DNA of 64,000 bases from DATAWK01 sp036267255. Its GTDB lineage: Bacteria; Acidobacteriota; Terriglobia; Terriglobales; Acidobacteriaceae. The notes beneath the pieces were generated by a model. The model did no database searches. It was not told where the DNA came from and saw only the letters and a list, made by a program, of their open reading frames with translations. Positions 53,593 through 61,592 of the stretch are shown here, piece by piece. The first letter of the stretch is position 1, and every line of letters starts with the position of its first letter. The stretch is taken from the NCBI GenBank assembly GCA_036267255.1, contig DATAWK010000029.1, positions 62,001 through 126,000 on the forward strand, in the 5' to 3' direction. A program made the position numbers and the translations under genes.

Positions 53593-54849
53593 CTATTTTT
53601 CGGCCAGTCTGGTTAGCATCTTCAGATCAAAAGCGTTGGCCATCGCCTTGTAGCCAGCGTCGTTGGGATGCAGGTGATCGCCGCTGTCATAGGCTGGAAA
53701 GAAATGGTTGGGATTCTGCGGATCTTCAGTGGCTGCATCGAAATCGACGACACCATCGAAGGCCCCGCTGGTGCGAATCCAGGTGTTGACGGCCTCACGC
53801 TTCTTCTCTCCAGCAGCGGCGACATATTCGGCGCCTTCGTACGGAGTCAGGGTCGCGCCGATCACGCGAATTCCGTGAGAGTGTGCGCGGTGGATGATCT
53901 GTTGCAGGCCGCCGATAATTTCGTCGGCAGTTACAGTCTGGCTGACATATTTACTATCCGGTTCGTCCGGCCAGCCAATGTCATTGATGCCCTCCAACAC
54001 GATCAAGACCCGCACGCCATCGACCGCCAATACATCCCGATCGATTCTTGCCAGCGCGTTAGGGCCGGCGTTGTCATGCAGAATGCGATTGCCGGAGATG
54101 CCTTCGTTGACGACGGCGATGGATTTGTGTCCGGAGGCGGTCAGAATCCGCGCCGCCAGCAAGTCGGGCCAGCGCTGGTTCTCGTTGGGTGTGGAATGAG
54201 CGCCGTCCGTAATGGAATCTCCAAACGCGACGATGGAAAACGCTGCACGCGGAGCCTGCACATCGACGGCGGAGAGGAAAAACCACGAGTCGCGGGTCGT
54301 GGCCTCGGTTTGGGTGTTGGGGATAGCAGTGGACGAAGTAAAGTCGCCGGGGCCGGAGATGTAAGTGGTTTGCAGGCCGAGGTCATGCCATGTTGGCGCC
54401 CCTGTACTGCCGGGTAGATAGATGCTGACGGCAAGTTCTCCAAGCTGTGGGACATCCATCAGAACAGGATCACTGACCATCGGTGCACCCGGTGGAATGG
54501 TGACCGAAGGGTTGCCATGAAACAGCACCGTGTGATCCGAGCCGGGAACGATGGCGCCTTGCTGGCTGTGGAGTGCGATATGGACCGAGCCGACCTTGAG
54601 CGATGTTGTTCCAAAGGCATTCGAGAGATGGACGCGCACCATGCTCCCACCGAGGGAGGTGTGGATCACCATGCGGATGGTTTGATTGTTAAAGCCGGTT
54701 TTTGAGACGCCGGTTCCAGTATCGGAAGTTTGCTGCGCCGATGTCCAGGTGGCCACCCAGCGCTGGTTCGGCGTGTTGGCCGCGTACACAGGCAGCGTGA
54801 GAATGCAGCAGACCAAGGCTAGCAAAGATGCCAAGCGGGTTCGATACAT
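53593..54849 (-). CDS. Secreted SGNH/GDSL-family hydrolase (esterase)
   Basis: 418 residues from the ATG at 54849 (GGGAGGA upstream). A signal peptide (LASLLALVCCILTLPVYA) precedes a beta-sandwich-like domain (about 30-190) and an SGNH hydrolase (about 200-418). The catalytic blocks are FGDSITDG (Ser), GISGNR (Gly), EGINDIG (Asn) and SGDHLHPND (Asp-His). Proteins with this two-domain layout are often carbohydrate esterases removing acetyl groups from plant polysaccharides, which would suit this genome. The substrate is not proven. Confidence 0.92.
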   Translation of the reverse strand: MYRTRLASLLALVCCILTLPVYAANTPNQRWVATWTSAQQTSDTGTGVSKTGFNNQTIRMVIHTSLGGSMVRVHLSNAFGTTSLKVGSVHIALHSQQGAIVPGSDHTVLFHGNPSVTIPPGAPMVSDPVLMDVPQLGELAVSIYLPGSTGAPTWHDLGLQTTYISGPGDFTSSTAIPNTQTEATTRDSWFFLSAVDVQAPRAAFSIVAFGDSITDGAHSTPNENQRWPDLLAARILTASGHKSIAVVNEGISGNRILHDNAGPNALARIDRDVLAVDGVRVLIVLEGINDIGWPDEPDSKYVSQTVTADEIIGGLQQIIHRAHSHGIRVIGATLTPYEGAEYVAAAGEKKREAVNTWIRTSGAFDGVVDFDAATEDPQNPNHFFPAYDSGDHLHPNDAGYKAMANAFDLKMLTRLAEK

Positions 54850-54950
54850 CGCGATGGAGTCCTCCCTGAAAGAAACATCGTGAAGTATAGCAGCCAACTG
54901 GATACTGAGATCAACGATGGGGACTAGGGTAGTGGGCTTTGCGTTTGCGT

Positions 54951-56000
54951 CTACTGCTTCGGCAGCGATGCCAAGTCGATGACAAAACGATACTTCACGT
55001 CATTTTTGAGAATACGCTCGTAAGCTTCGTCGATCTTCTGGATTGGGATCAGCTCAATATCGGCGGTGATGTTGTGCTCCGCGCAATAGTCGAGCATCTC
55101 CTGTGTCTCTGGAAGGCCTCCGATATTGGAACCGGCAAGGGAGCGGCGCTTGGATGCGAGTACGCTGGTATTTACCACGGCCGGTTCGTCGGGCAGGCCA
55201 ACGGACACCATTGTTGCATCCAGTTTGAGCAGGGACAGGTAAGGATGCAGGTCATGGGGGGCGGAGACGGTATCCAGGATGAAGTCGAAGCTGTTGGCCT
55301 GAGATTTCATCGCAGCCTTGTCTTTCGATAGCACCACTTCATCCGCGCCCAGGCGCATCGCGTCTTCTTTCTTGTTGAGCGAGGTGGTGAACTGTACGAC
55401 GTGCGCCCCAAAGGCATGGGCAAATTTCAAGCCCATGTGTCCCAGACCACCGAGGCCCACAATGCCCACCTTCTTTCCCTTGCCCACCTTCCAGTGCCGC
55501 AGCGGAGAATACGTTGTGATGCCGGCGCAGAGTAAAGGCGCGACGCCCGCCGGGTTCAGCTTGGGCGAAATGGTGTGGGTATAGGCTTCATCGACGACGA
55601 TGTTGTTGGAGTAGCCGCCAAAGGTGAGATCGCCGTTATTGTCGCGGGCATTGTAGGTACAGATCATGCCAACTTCACAATATTGCTGTTGACCGGCCTT
55701 GCAACTGGCGCAGATGCGGCAGCTATCCACCAGCACGCCTACGGCAGCCGCGTCGCCCACCTTGAACCGGGTGACCGCGTTGCTGATGCGTACGACCCGG
55801 CCAACGATTTCGTGACCCGGCACCATGGGATAAAGAGAATTCCCCCACTCATTGCGGACCTGGTGAATGTCAGAATGGCAAACACCGCAGAATTGGATAT
55901 CGAGAACGACATCCTTTGGCCCGGGATCGCGGCGGTCAAATTTGAACGGTGCAAGCTGCGACTTCGCATCCTGTACGGCGTAACCCCATGATTGTGTCAT
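54951..56000 (-). CDS. Zinc-dependent NAD(P)-alcohol dehydrogenase (YahK/CAD type)
   Basis: 349 residues; TAGGAGAAA precedes the ATG. FCGVCHSDIHQVRNEWG holds the catalytic zinc cysteine, GHEIVGRV the histidine-glutamate pair, and four cysteines for structural zinc lie in SCRICASCKAGQQQYC. The coenzyme motif is GIVGLGGLGHMGLKFA. This is the cinnamyl-alcohol/YahK branch, which reduces aldehydes with NADPH. Confidence 0.94.
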   Translation of the reverse strand: MTQSWGYAVQDAKSQLAPFKFDRRDPGPKDVVLDIQFCGVCHSDIHQVRNEWGNSLYPMVPGHEIVGRVVRISNAVTRFKVGDAAAVGVLVDSCRICASCKAGQQQYCEVGMICTYNARDNNGDLTFGGYSNNIVVDEAYTHTISPKLNPAGVAPLLCAGITTYSPLRHWKVGKGKKVGIVGLGGLGHMGLKFAHAFGAHVVQFTTSLNKKEDAMRLGADEVVLSKDKAAMKSQANSFDFILDTVSAPHDLHPYLSLLKLDATMVSVGLPDEPAVVNTSVLASKRRSLAGSNIGGLPETQEMLDYCAEHNITADIELIPIQKIDEAYERILKNDVKYRFVIDLASLPKQ

Positions 56001-56105
56001 GCGAAATTTCTCCTAACGGGATTTCAAAATGCATTCATCGATGACGACGCACGCCGGAGGATGTCTCAGGCGCAGGCTGTGTTGGGAGTCATTCGGGTTG
56101 TTGTT

Positions 56106-56381
56106 TTAATCCAGGAACACCACGGACTGCAGCCCTGTGATGTCAAAACGTTTGCGGCAGCGAATATTCTTGCAGGCCGTCATGTCGTCTTTGCGAACCA
56201 TGTAGTTCTGGGCTTTGGCAAAACGGGCGCGGTCGCGCTCGTCGGCATTGCGTGGCAACTGCGGTTTTTTGCGTCGCACCAGCCAGCTTACCTGGTACTC
56301 TTCCGGCTTGCCGCAGTGCGGACACGTCAGTGTGTGGGTGCGTTGCTCGGTTGTTTCGTTAAAAAAATCGCGTTCTTCCAT
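56106..56381 (-). CDS. Small zinc-ribbon-like protein, function unknown
   Basis: 91 residues from the ATG at 56381. Two cysteine pairs, LTCPHCGKPEEY and ACKNIRCRKRF, are about 50 residues apart and suit a zinc ribbon. The stretch between is basic. No signal peptide. It is divergent from the small basic gene at 56481. A role in nucleic-acid binding is possible but unproven. Confidence 0.68.
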   Translation of the reverse strand: MEERDFFNETTEQRTHTLTCPHCGKPEEYQVSWLVRRKKPQLPRNADERDRARFAKAQNYMVRKDDMTACKNIRCRKRFDITGLQSVVFLD

Positions 56382-56480
56382 TGTTAACCGCCCATAAATA
56401 ACCCTACTACGGTGCCGTTCGGTTGCATAATCCAGCTGCATCCTTTTGTTGCATACTGTCAGCAGGAGCCGGAGCTGGCC

Positions 56481-56657
56481 ATGGCGGCAAAGAAATCCAA
56501 GAAGAAGGTGTTTTCAGCGACGAAAGCCGTCAAAGCTAACGCACGCGATCGCGTCGGACCTCCGCCAGCCTCTCGCATATTGCCGTCCGAGCGGCCTGTC
56601 CAGGGGCGCAAACAGAAATATCGGCCCACATTGGATCATCTGTTGCAGGAAGACTGA
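56481..56657 (+). CDS. Small basic protein, function unknown
   Basis: 58 residues from the ATG at 56481, with AGGAGCCGGAGC upstream. Lys/Arg-rich (MAAKKSKKKVFSATKAVKA), ending KYRPTLDHLLQED. No domain recognised. The composition suggests RNA or DNA binding. Confidence 0.58.
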   Translation: MAAKKSKKKVFSATKAVKANARDRVGPPPASRILPSERPVQGRKQKYRPTLDHLLQED

Positions 56658-56738
56658 CGACTGCGGTCATCTGCACCGACAAGCGGCGTACACTGACGGC
56701 GAACGTTGTTATCTGCTATTTAACATTGGAGATGAAAC

Positions 56739-57074
56739 ATGCCGATTGATCCGACCATGGTAACCACCGCGCTGGAACTTCCCGGATACCGCATTGTGCG
56801 CAACTGCGGCGTGGTACGCGGCATCATCGTGCGCTCGCGTTCTGTATTTGGCACCATCGGCGCGGGACTACAGACTATCGTTGGCGGCAACATCACAATT
56901 CTGACCAATTTGTGCGAGAAGACTCGTAGCGACGCGTTAACTCTGATGATGGAACATGCTGCCGAGCGGGGAGCGAACGCGATCATTTGTGTCTACTATG
57001 ACGCGAATGGGCTCGGACAGGGCGTCACGGAAGTGCTGGCCTACGGCACGGCGGTCGTGGTGGAAAAAATTTAG
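56739..57074 (+). CDS. YbjQ-family (UPF0145) protein
   Basis: 111 residues with GGAGATGAA before the ATG. The pattern matches YbjQ/heavy-metal-binding-domain proteins: PGYRIVRNCGVVRGIIVRS, GGNITILTNLCEKTRSDAL and HAAERGANAIICVYYD. Members form pentameric rings of unknown role. It faces the peroxiredoxin gene tail-to-tail. Confidence 0.9.
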   Translation: MPIDPTMVTTALELPGYRIVRNCGVVRGIIVRSRSVFGTIGAGLQTIVGGNITILTNLCEKTRSDALTLMMEHAAERGANAIICVYYDANGLGQGVTEVLAYGTAVVVEKI

Positions 57075-57155
57075 ATGTGGCGCTGTTGACCGCACGACCT
57101 GTTCTCCATGCGGCCAACAACAGTTACCTTTGCGTGGCACAGTACAGCCGGTCTA

Positions 57156-57845
57156 CTACTTTCCGTCGACCGGTAGATCCTTCTTCGACAAATACCACGT
57201 TTCGACCTTTAAGCCCGGAGCACCATCGCTGGCGCGTTTGTTCGCGTCTTCCACGGTGGCCGGCGAGGGAACAATGACTGGCTGCCCTGGCGTCCAGTTT
57301 GCCGGCAGAGAGACAGAGTGTGCGTCCGAGGTCTGCAATCCCTGCAGCGCGCGGATCAACTCATCGACATTTCTACCCAGTTGCATGGGGTAGTAGAGAA
57401 TGGTGCGGATCTTCTGTTTGGGATCGATCAAAAACACCGCACGCACGGTTGCGGTGTCTGAGACTGCTTCATGCACCATGCCGTACAGGCGCGCTACCTT
57501 TTGATCGAGATCGGCAATGACAGGGAATTTCACCTTAACGTTAGCGTGCTGCTCAATGTCGCGCACCCAGGCAATATGGGAATTGAGACCGTCGATGGAG
57601 ATAGCGATCAGTTGGACGCCCAACTTTTCGAAGTCGTCGTTGCGGCGCGCAAATTCGATAAATTCCGTAGTGCAGACCGGGGTGAAATCAGCGGGATGCG
57701 AGAAGAGCATGACCCATTTGCCCTTGGAGGTGTATTGGCTGAGTTGAATCGGGCCGTGGGTGCTCTTGGCCTGGAAGTCCGGTGCGTCTTCCAGAATGCG
57801 TGGCAGGCTGCGCGGGACTTGGTTTTCAGTGGTTGCAGTGGTCAT
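57156..57845 (-). CDS. Peroxiredoxin (Prx6/1-Cys type)
   Basis: 229 residues from the ATG at 57845 (GAAGGAGC upstream); an in-frame extension to 58034 runs through the leader hairpin and is not family-like. The peroxidatic cysteine is in HPADFTPVCTTEF, and a C-terminal 1-cysPrx domain (about 165-229, with WTPGQPVIVP) follows. It reduces H2O2 and alkyl hydroperoxides. A hairpin with a T-rich tail lies in the leader (57911-57950). Confidence 0.95.
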   Translation of the reverse strand: MTTATTENQVPRSLPRILEDAPDFQAKSTHGPIQLSQYTSKGKWVMLFSHPADFTPVCTTEFIEFARRNDDFEKLGVQLIAISIDGLNSHIAWVRDIEQHANVKVKFPVIADLDQKVARLYGMVHEAVSDTATVRAVFLIDPKQKIRTILYYPMQLGRNVDELIRALQGLQTSDAHSVSLPANWTPGQPVIVPSPATVEDANKRASDGAPGLKVETWYLSKKDLPVDGK

Positions 57846-57910
57846 ATCGTTCAAAGCTCCTTCATATTTTTCATCTAAATCAAGTGGATGCATCGGGCCG
57901 AACGGTGGCG

Positions 57911-57950
57911 CAAAACAAAACCCACCTCGACCAGAAGCGGCGGGTGGGTT
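57911..57950 (-). promoter_or_regulatory. Terminator-like hairpin in the peroxiredoxin leader
   Basis: On the minus strand AACCCACC (57950-57943) pairs with GGTGGGTT (57926-57919), and TTTGTTTTG follows. It sits 66-105 bp before the peroxiredoxin ATG, so it could attenuate that gene or end a transcript from further upstream. Confidence 0.5.
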
Positions 57951-58845
57951 GAGTACGGAATGTTTCCCTGTAGAACAAAAACTGGTGGAACGAAATCCGC
58001 TCAGCAATACCCGCGCGCAACTGTACAACAACAACAGTCGGAGGAGGAGCAGCAGCGGGATGTGAGAGCCAAATGCATATTGGGCGTGTCGGTGGGAAAT
58101 TCAATACTGACTTCAACGGTACTGAGAGCAGGACGCTGTGTCAAACGGGCGATTGGCAAGAATATTTTTTTGAATCACGCTAAATAATTTTTGCGATACA
58201 GCGCGCGTTGCAAAAAACGATGATGACTTCGGTGCGTTTCCAGGTGCGTTTGCATCGAAAAAGAAAAGCGATGGATGGCAGTCTCAAAATTTTGTTCCGA
58301 AGGCGCACAGTTTTTGTTGCAAGCGGACGACTTTTCCATGAAGAATTCACATGCTTTCAACAATCGCATGGGAGACCAACTCCCATAGATGCAATGCAAA
58401 ACCTAAAAGCGGTGGAAGAACAAGTGAAATAATCTGCGTACTTCGCTCGAAATTCGCCGGTTTACACAGAGCATAGACATTCGTACTCTTGGCAAGCGTT
58501 ACCGAAACTTTGGGACACGTACTTTCGCCTTTATTTAAAAAATGAGTTTGGATGGGAAGCCAAGCCGCCCGGTAGCGGATAGCTTCTAGGGAAGCAACAT
58601 GCCGCTCCGATTGAATCGGTGGCGCTGTGGCAACCATGCATCTGGCATCCCATCCCCGCAGCCTGGTTGTCTGTAGCCAGGGTTGGCGTACCTGCGTCTG
58701 GAATTCCGCATTTATTGCGGTTCATCCCAGCCCGCTGGATCCATCCCTGGGTGCTGCAGCCAGACTGCGGCCAAAATATGACCGGCTGTAACGTCTCCCC
58801 AAACGTTGCGCCGCTTCAACAGCAGTGTGGAATCGTGGGAGAAGA
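57951..58845. other. Gene-poor region with no supported CDS
   Basis: About 0.9 kb between the peroxiredoxin leader and the receiver protein. Only short overlapping frames without family features or good ribosome sites were seen. On the minus strand a run of TTG codons near 58034 opens a frame starting LLYSCARVLLSG, which could encode a short leader peptide, but this is not supported further. Parts (58160-58330, 58500-58550) are AT-richer than the neighbours. No tRNA, repeat array or known RNA was recognised. Confidence 0.5.
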
Positions 58846-59277
58846 ATGCGACCAAAGAAAAAGATTTTATGCGTGGATGACAACGAGCAGGCGCTTTCTG
58901 TAAGGAAGTTCGTTCTGGAGACCAAGGGCTACAGGGTTTTTCCCGCAACCAATGCCCAAGAGGCGATTGAAATCTTCGAGCGCGAAGGGGACATCGACCT
59001 GATCGTCAGTGACCTGGTAATGCCGCAATGCAACGGAAATGACCTTGTACGGCGCATCAAGGAAATTGCTCCATGGGTTCCGGCGATTCTCCTGAGCGGT
59101 AGCGTGAAAAACTACGATCAAAATAGCCGTGCGGATGTCTTTCTGCCCAAAGGGGCCTGTTCTCCACAAGATTTACTGGAGAGGGCGCGCGTTCTGCTGG
59201 TTCGCAAGCGTGGCCCACGCAAGGCTACCCTGGCCACTGCCAAGCCGGTCGATGCCGTCTTGGTAGCTGCTTCTTAA
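58846..59277 (+). CDS. Stand-alone response-regulator receiver protein
   Basis: 143 residues from the ATG at 58846, with GGGAGAAGA upstream. One receiver domain: acidic pair in CVDDN, phospho-acceptor D56 in IVSDLVMP, the serine in LLSGS and the lysine in FLPKGA. No output domain; about 25 residues of Ala/Arg-rich tail follow. The partner kinase is not nearby. Confidence 0.88.
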   Translation: MRPKKKILCVDDNEQALSVRKFVLETKGYRVFPATNAQEAIEIFEREGDIDLIVSDLVMPQCNGNDLVRRIKEIAPWVPAILLSGSVKNYDQNSRADVFLPKGACSPQDLLERARVLLVRKRGPRKATLATAKPVDAVLVAAS

Positions 59278-59323
59278 GTTTCTAACGGTCTTCTCTGGAC
59301 TGGCACCATGCCCAATGGACGGC

Positions 59324-59351
59324 GGTTTCCGGGCTTTCAAGCCCGGAAACC
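59324..59351. repeat. 28-bp near-perfect palindrome
   Basis: GGTTTCCGGGC-TTTCAA-GCCCGGAAACC has an 11-bp perfect stem extendable to 13 bp. It lies between the receiver gene and the ABC ATPase gene, 47 bp after the former. There is no T-tract. It may end the receiver transcript or be a dispersed repeat. Confidence 0.6.
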
Positions 59352-59377
59352 GGGCAGCCGGTACAATAAAAAGAAGA

Positions 59378-60085
59378 ATGCAGCCAATCATTATCGCCGA
59401 ACAGATCGGCAAAACCTATCATGCGGGCAAACTGGATGTGCCGGCATTGCGGGGTGTCTCTTTCACCGTAGAACCGGGAGAGTTCGTCAGCATTGTTGGA
59501 CCTTCCGGTAGCGGCAAATCCACATTGTTTTATGTGCTGGGCGGCCTGACCCATGCCACCACGGGAAGTCTGACGATTGATGGTATCGACTTCGTGCATC
59601 TCTCCGACGCGGAGCGTACGCGTTTGCGCAAGCAGAAGATCGGCTTTGTCTTTCAGCGCTTCAATTTGCTGCCCACGCTGACCGCGATGGGGAACGTTGA
59701 GATCGCCCATGACATTGCTGGTAGAAAAGGCGCCATCGACCATGCGTTTCTGGATTCCATTACAGAGATGCTGGGGATTAGCGGGCGATTGCATCATCGT
59801 CCCTCCGAACTGTCTGGCGGCGAGCAGCAGCGGGTAGCCATTGCCCGCGCCCTGATAGCGCGACCGGCTATTCTGCTGGCGGATGAGCCAACAGGGAATC
59901 TCGATTCCAGGAATTCCGACGCCGTGCTGGACATGCTGAAGCGCTCCAATAAAGACATGAAACAGACGGTATTGATGATCACGCACAACCAGGAGGCCGC
60001 AGCCATTTCGGATCGCATCCTGCACATGCGCGATGGTCAGATTGTGAGTGTCGAGGTGGTGAATCCCCCGGTCGCTATGCATTAA
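59378..60085 (+). CDS. ABC transporter ATP-binding protein (LolD/MacB type)
   Basis: 235 residues from the ATG at 59378. Walker A is GPSGSGKST, the Q-loop is FVFQRFNLLP, the signature is LSGGEQQRVAIARAL and Walker B is ILLADEPTGNLDS, followed by the H-loop MITHN. The PTGNLDS and FNLLPTLTAMGNV wording is typical of the MacB/LolD/FtsE-like group acting on lipoproteins or periplasmic processes. No permease is adjacent. Confidence 0.92.
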   Translation: MQPIIIAEQIGKTYHAGKLDVPALRGVSFTVEPGEFVSIVGPSGSGKSTLFYVLGGLTHATTGSLTIDGIDFVHLSDAERTRLRKQKIGFVFQRFNLLPTLTAMGNVEIAHDIAGRKGAIDHAFLDSITEMLGISGRLHHRPSELSGGEQQRVAIARALIARPAILLADEPTGNLDSRNSDAVLDMLKRSNKDMKQTVLMITHNQEAAAISDRILHMRDGQIVSVEVVNPPVAMH

Positions 60086-60137
60086 AGCGGTCGCGTTGAC
60101 CCGGCATCGGACTGCCGATATACTCGGAAAGTACCGC

Positions 60138-60212
60138 GCGGGAGTAGCTCAGTGGTAGAGCATCGCCTTGCCAAGGCGAGGGTCGCGGGTTCAAGTCCCG
60201 TCTCCCGCTCCA
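60138..60212 (+). tRNA. tRNA-Gly (anticodon GCC)
   Basis: 75 nt cloverleaf: acceptor GCGGGAG/CTCCCGC, D arm GCTC/GAGC, anticodon loop TTGCCAA, T arm GCGGG/CCCGT with one wobble pair, and encoded CCA. Anticodon GCC reads GGC/GGU. Confidence 0.97.
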
Positions 60213-60311
60213 GAATGAAGCCCTATCTGCGGTACACTCTCCTCACAACAAAACGGGCTTTGACAGGTTATTCTGGTGAGGAGCCGTTTTTCCATCTGCT
60301 CGGCCCTACAA

Positions 60312-60386
60312 GGCGCGGTACCCAAGTGGTAAGGGAGAGGTCTGCAAAACCTTTATGCGTCGGTTCGATCCCGACCCGCGCCTCCA
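60312..60386 (+). tRNA. tRNA-Cys (anticodon GCA)
   Basis: 75 nt cloverleaf: acceptor GGCGCGG/CCGCGCC, anticodon stem GAGGT/ACCTT with loop CTGCAAA, T arm GTCGG/CCGAC, U73 discriminator typical of cysteine tRNA, and encoded CCA. Confidence 0.96.
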
Positions 60387-60451
60387 AACTCTTCAGAGAC
60401 ATAGCCCACCCAGCCATCTCAGCTATTGGGAACAACCACAAATACACGGGG

Positions 60452-60655
60452 ATGGAGCAGGATGCGGAGACGGACCTGGGCCACGCGCAATACCGTCAAT
60501 TCACCCTAGTGGAAGGGCGTTGGACGTTTCCGGGCCCTGACAGCGGCAGCTACGACCTGACCAACCTGCCGAGCTTCCATCGTTATGCCGGAAGAAATCT
60601 GTCGACGCAGCCTCCGATGCGCGTACACTGCGTGCACCTGAAGATTGGCATCTAA
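60452..60655 (+). CDS. Possible small protein after tRNA-Cys
   Basis: 67 residues starting MEQDAETDLGHAQYRQF. GGGG lies too close to the ATG for a good ribosome site. No family recognised. It may be chance coding in the 60387-60678 gap. Confidence 0.25.
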   Translation: MEQDAETDLGHAQYRQFTLVEGRWTFPGPDSGSYDLTNLPSFHRYAGRNLSTQPPMRVHCVHLKIGI

Positions 60656-60678
60656 ACAGGATTGGGGGGGATGCGATT

Positions 60679-61371
60679 ATGGATCGAGCTAAGGCGAGAC
60701 TGCGAGTTGCGCGAACATGCACCGTACTGCTGTGTCTTGGTTGTGGCCTCATGGCGTGGGGCAAGAAAAAACCCTCGAAGATCACGACGCCGGATGGAGG
60801 CCTTGTCCGCAATGTTTATATCCAATCCTCCGTTCCAGATGCCACCATGGCGGTTGCGGCACAGTTGGCGCAGGACACTTGTCTGACAGCGGTGACGAGC
60901 GCGAAACATGCCGACGCAGTGCTCGACCTGAGTGTCGCGTTGCCAGGCTTGGGCGGTGGTTCCCCTACGGCGAACATATTGGGTTCGTCTCCATCGGCCA
61001 CACCGCAAACCCTGGGCAATGCAAAGAGCGGCCAGGAACGCAGCGCCAGCGTAACGTGTAGCGACAACAAAGGCAGTGGTGGTTGTGTGGGCTCGGACAA
61101 AACGGGAGATGGCAGTTTGACCGGGCCTTTTCCGTCGGGAGTACCCGGCACCGGAACCACAAACTACGATATTTTTCTCGCATCCTCGCAAAATCTATCC
61201 AATCAGTTGTGGGAGCCAGATTCGCATAGCAAACGTCCATGGACAGACCAACTGCGCGTCGCTGCCGGTTGTCCAGTGTGTCCGGGAGAGCACTTTGATC
61301 GCAAGAAGTTCCATAGTTATCGAGATTGGATCGAGTCTCGCTGTCCAGCAATGTTGAAGACAGGCCAGTAG
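60679..61371 (+). CDS. Secreted hypothetical protein with cysteine pairs
   Basis: 230 residues; GGGGGGA precedes the ATG at 7 bp. A hydrophobic stretch (TCTVLLCLGCGLMAWG) suggests export. The middle is Gly/Ser/Thr-rich with cysteines (TCLTAV, VTCSDNKGSGGCVG), and the C-terminus has GCPVCPGEHFD and a last cysteine (SRCPAM). The LGCG could be a lipobox. No known family. Confidence 0.65.
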   Translation: MDRAKARLRVARTCTVLLCLGCGLMAWGKKKPSKITTPDGGLVRNVYIQSSVPDATMAVAAQLAQDTCLTAVTSAKHADAVLDLSVALPGLGGGSPTANILGSSPSATPQTLGNAKSGQERSASVTCSDNKGSGGCVGSDKTGDGSLTGPFPSGVPGTGTTNYDIFLASSQNLSNQLWEPDSHSKRPWTDQLRVAAGCPVCPGEHFDRKKFHSYRDWIESRCPAMLKTGQ

Positions 61372-61592
61372 CAGTCGTCAGATTTTGTTTCCGTTATCGA
61401 CGCGCCGCAACCACGCCGCGCTGTCGCCCGTTGATTAGCCTGTGCGCAGGCCCCTCGCCAACAACACTCCCCAACTGTCGGCCATCCGCAGAGCAATTTT
61501 CTTTGGATCGTAACAAACGCGTAACAAAAGGGACACATGTCGCAGATATCAATAGGCATGCTGGCGGAAACGCCTGGCCTGGAGGAAGTGAA

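Noticed and set aside
57846..58034. N-terminal extension of the peroxiredoxin
   Set aside because: It would translate the hairpin, has no family similarity, and the ATG at 57845 has the proper ribosome site.
60152..60655. Plus-strand frame of 167 codons
   Set aside because: It runs through tRNA-Gly and tRNA-Cys; only the short part from 60452 is kept as a weak possibility.
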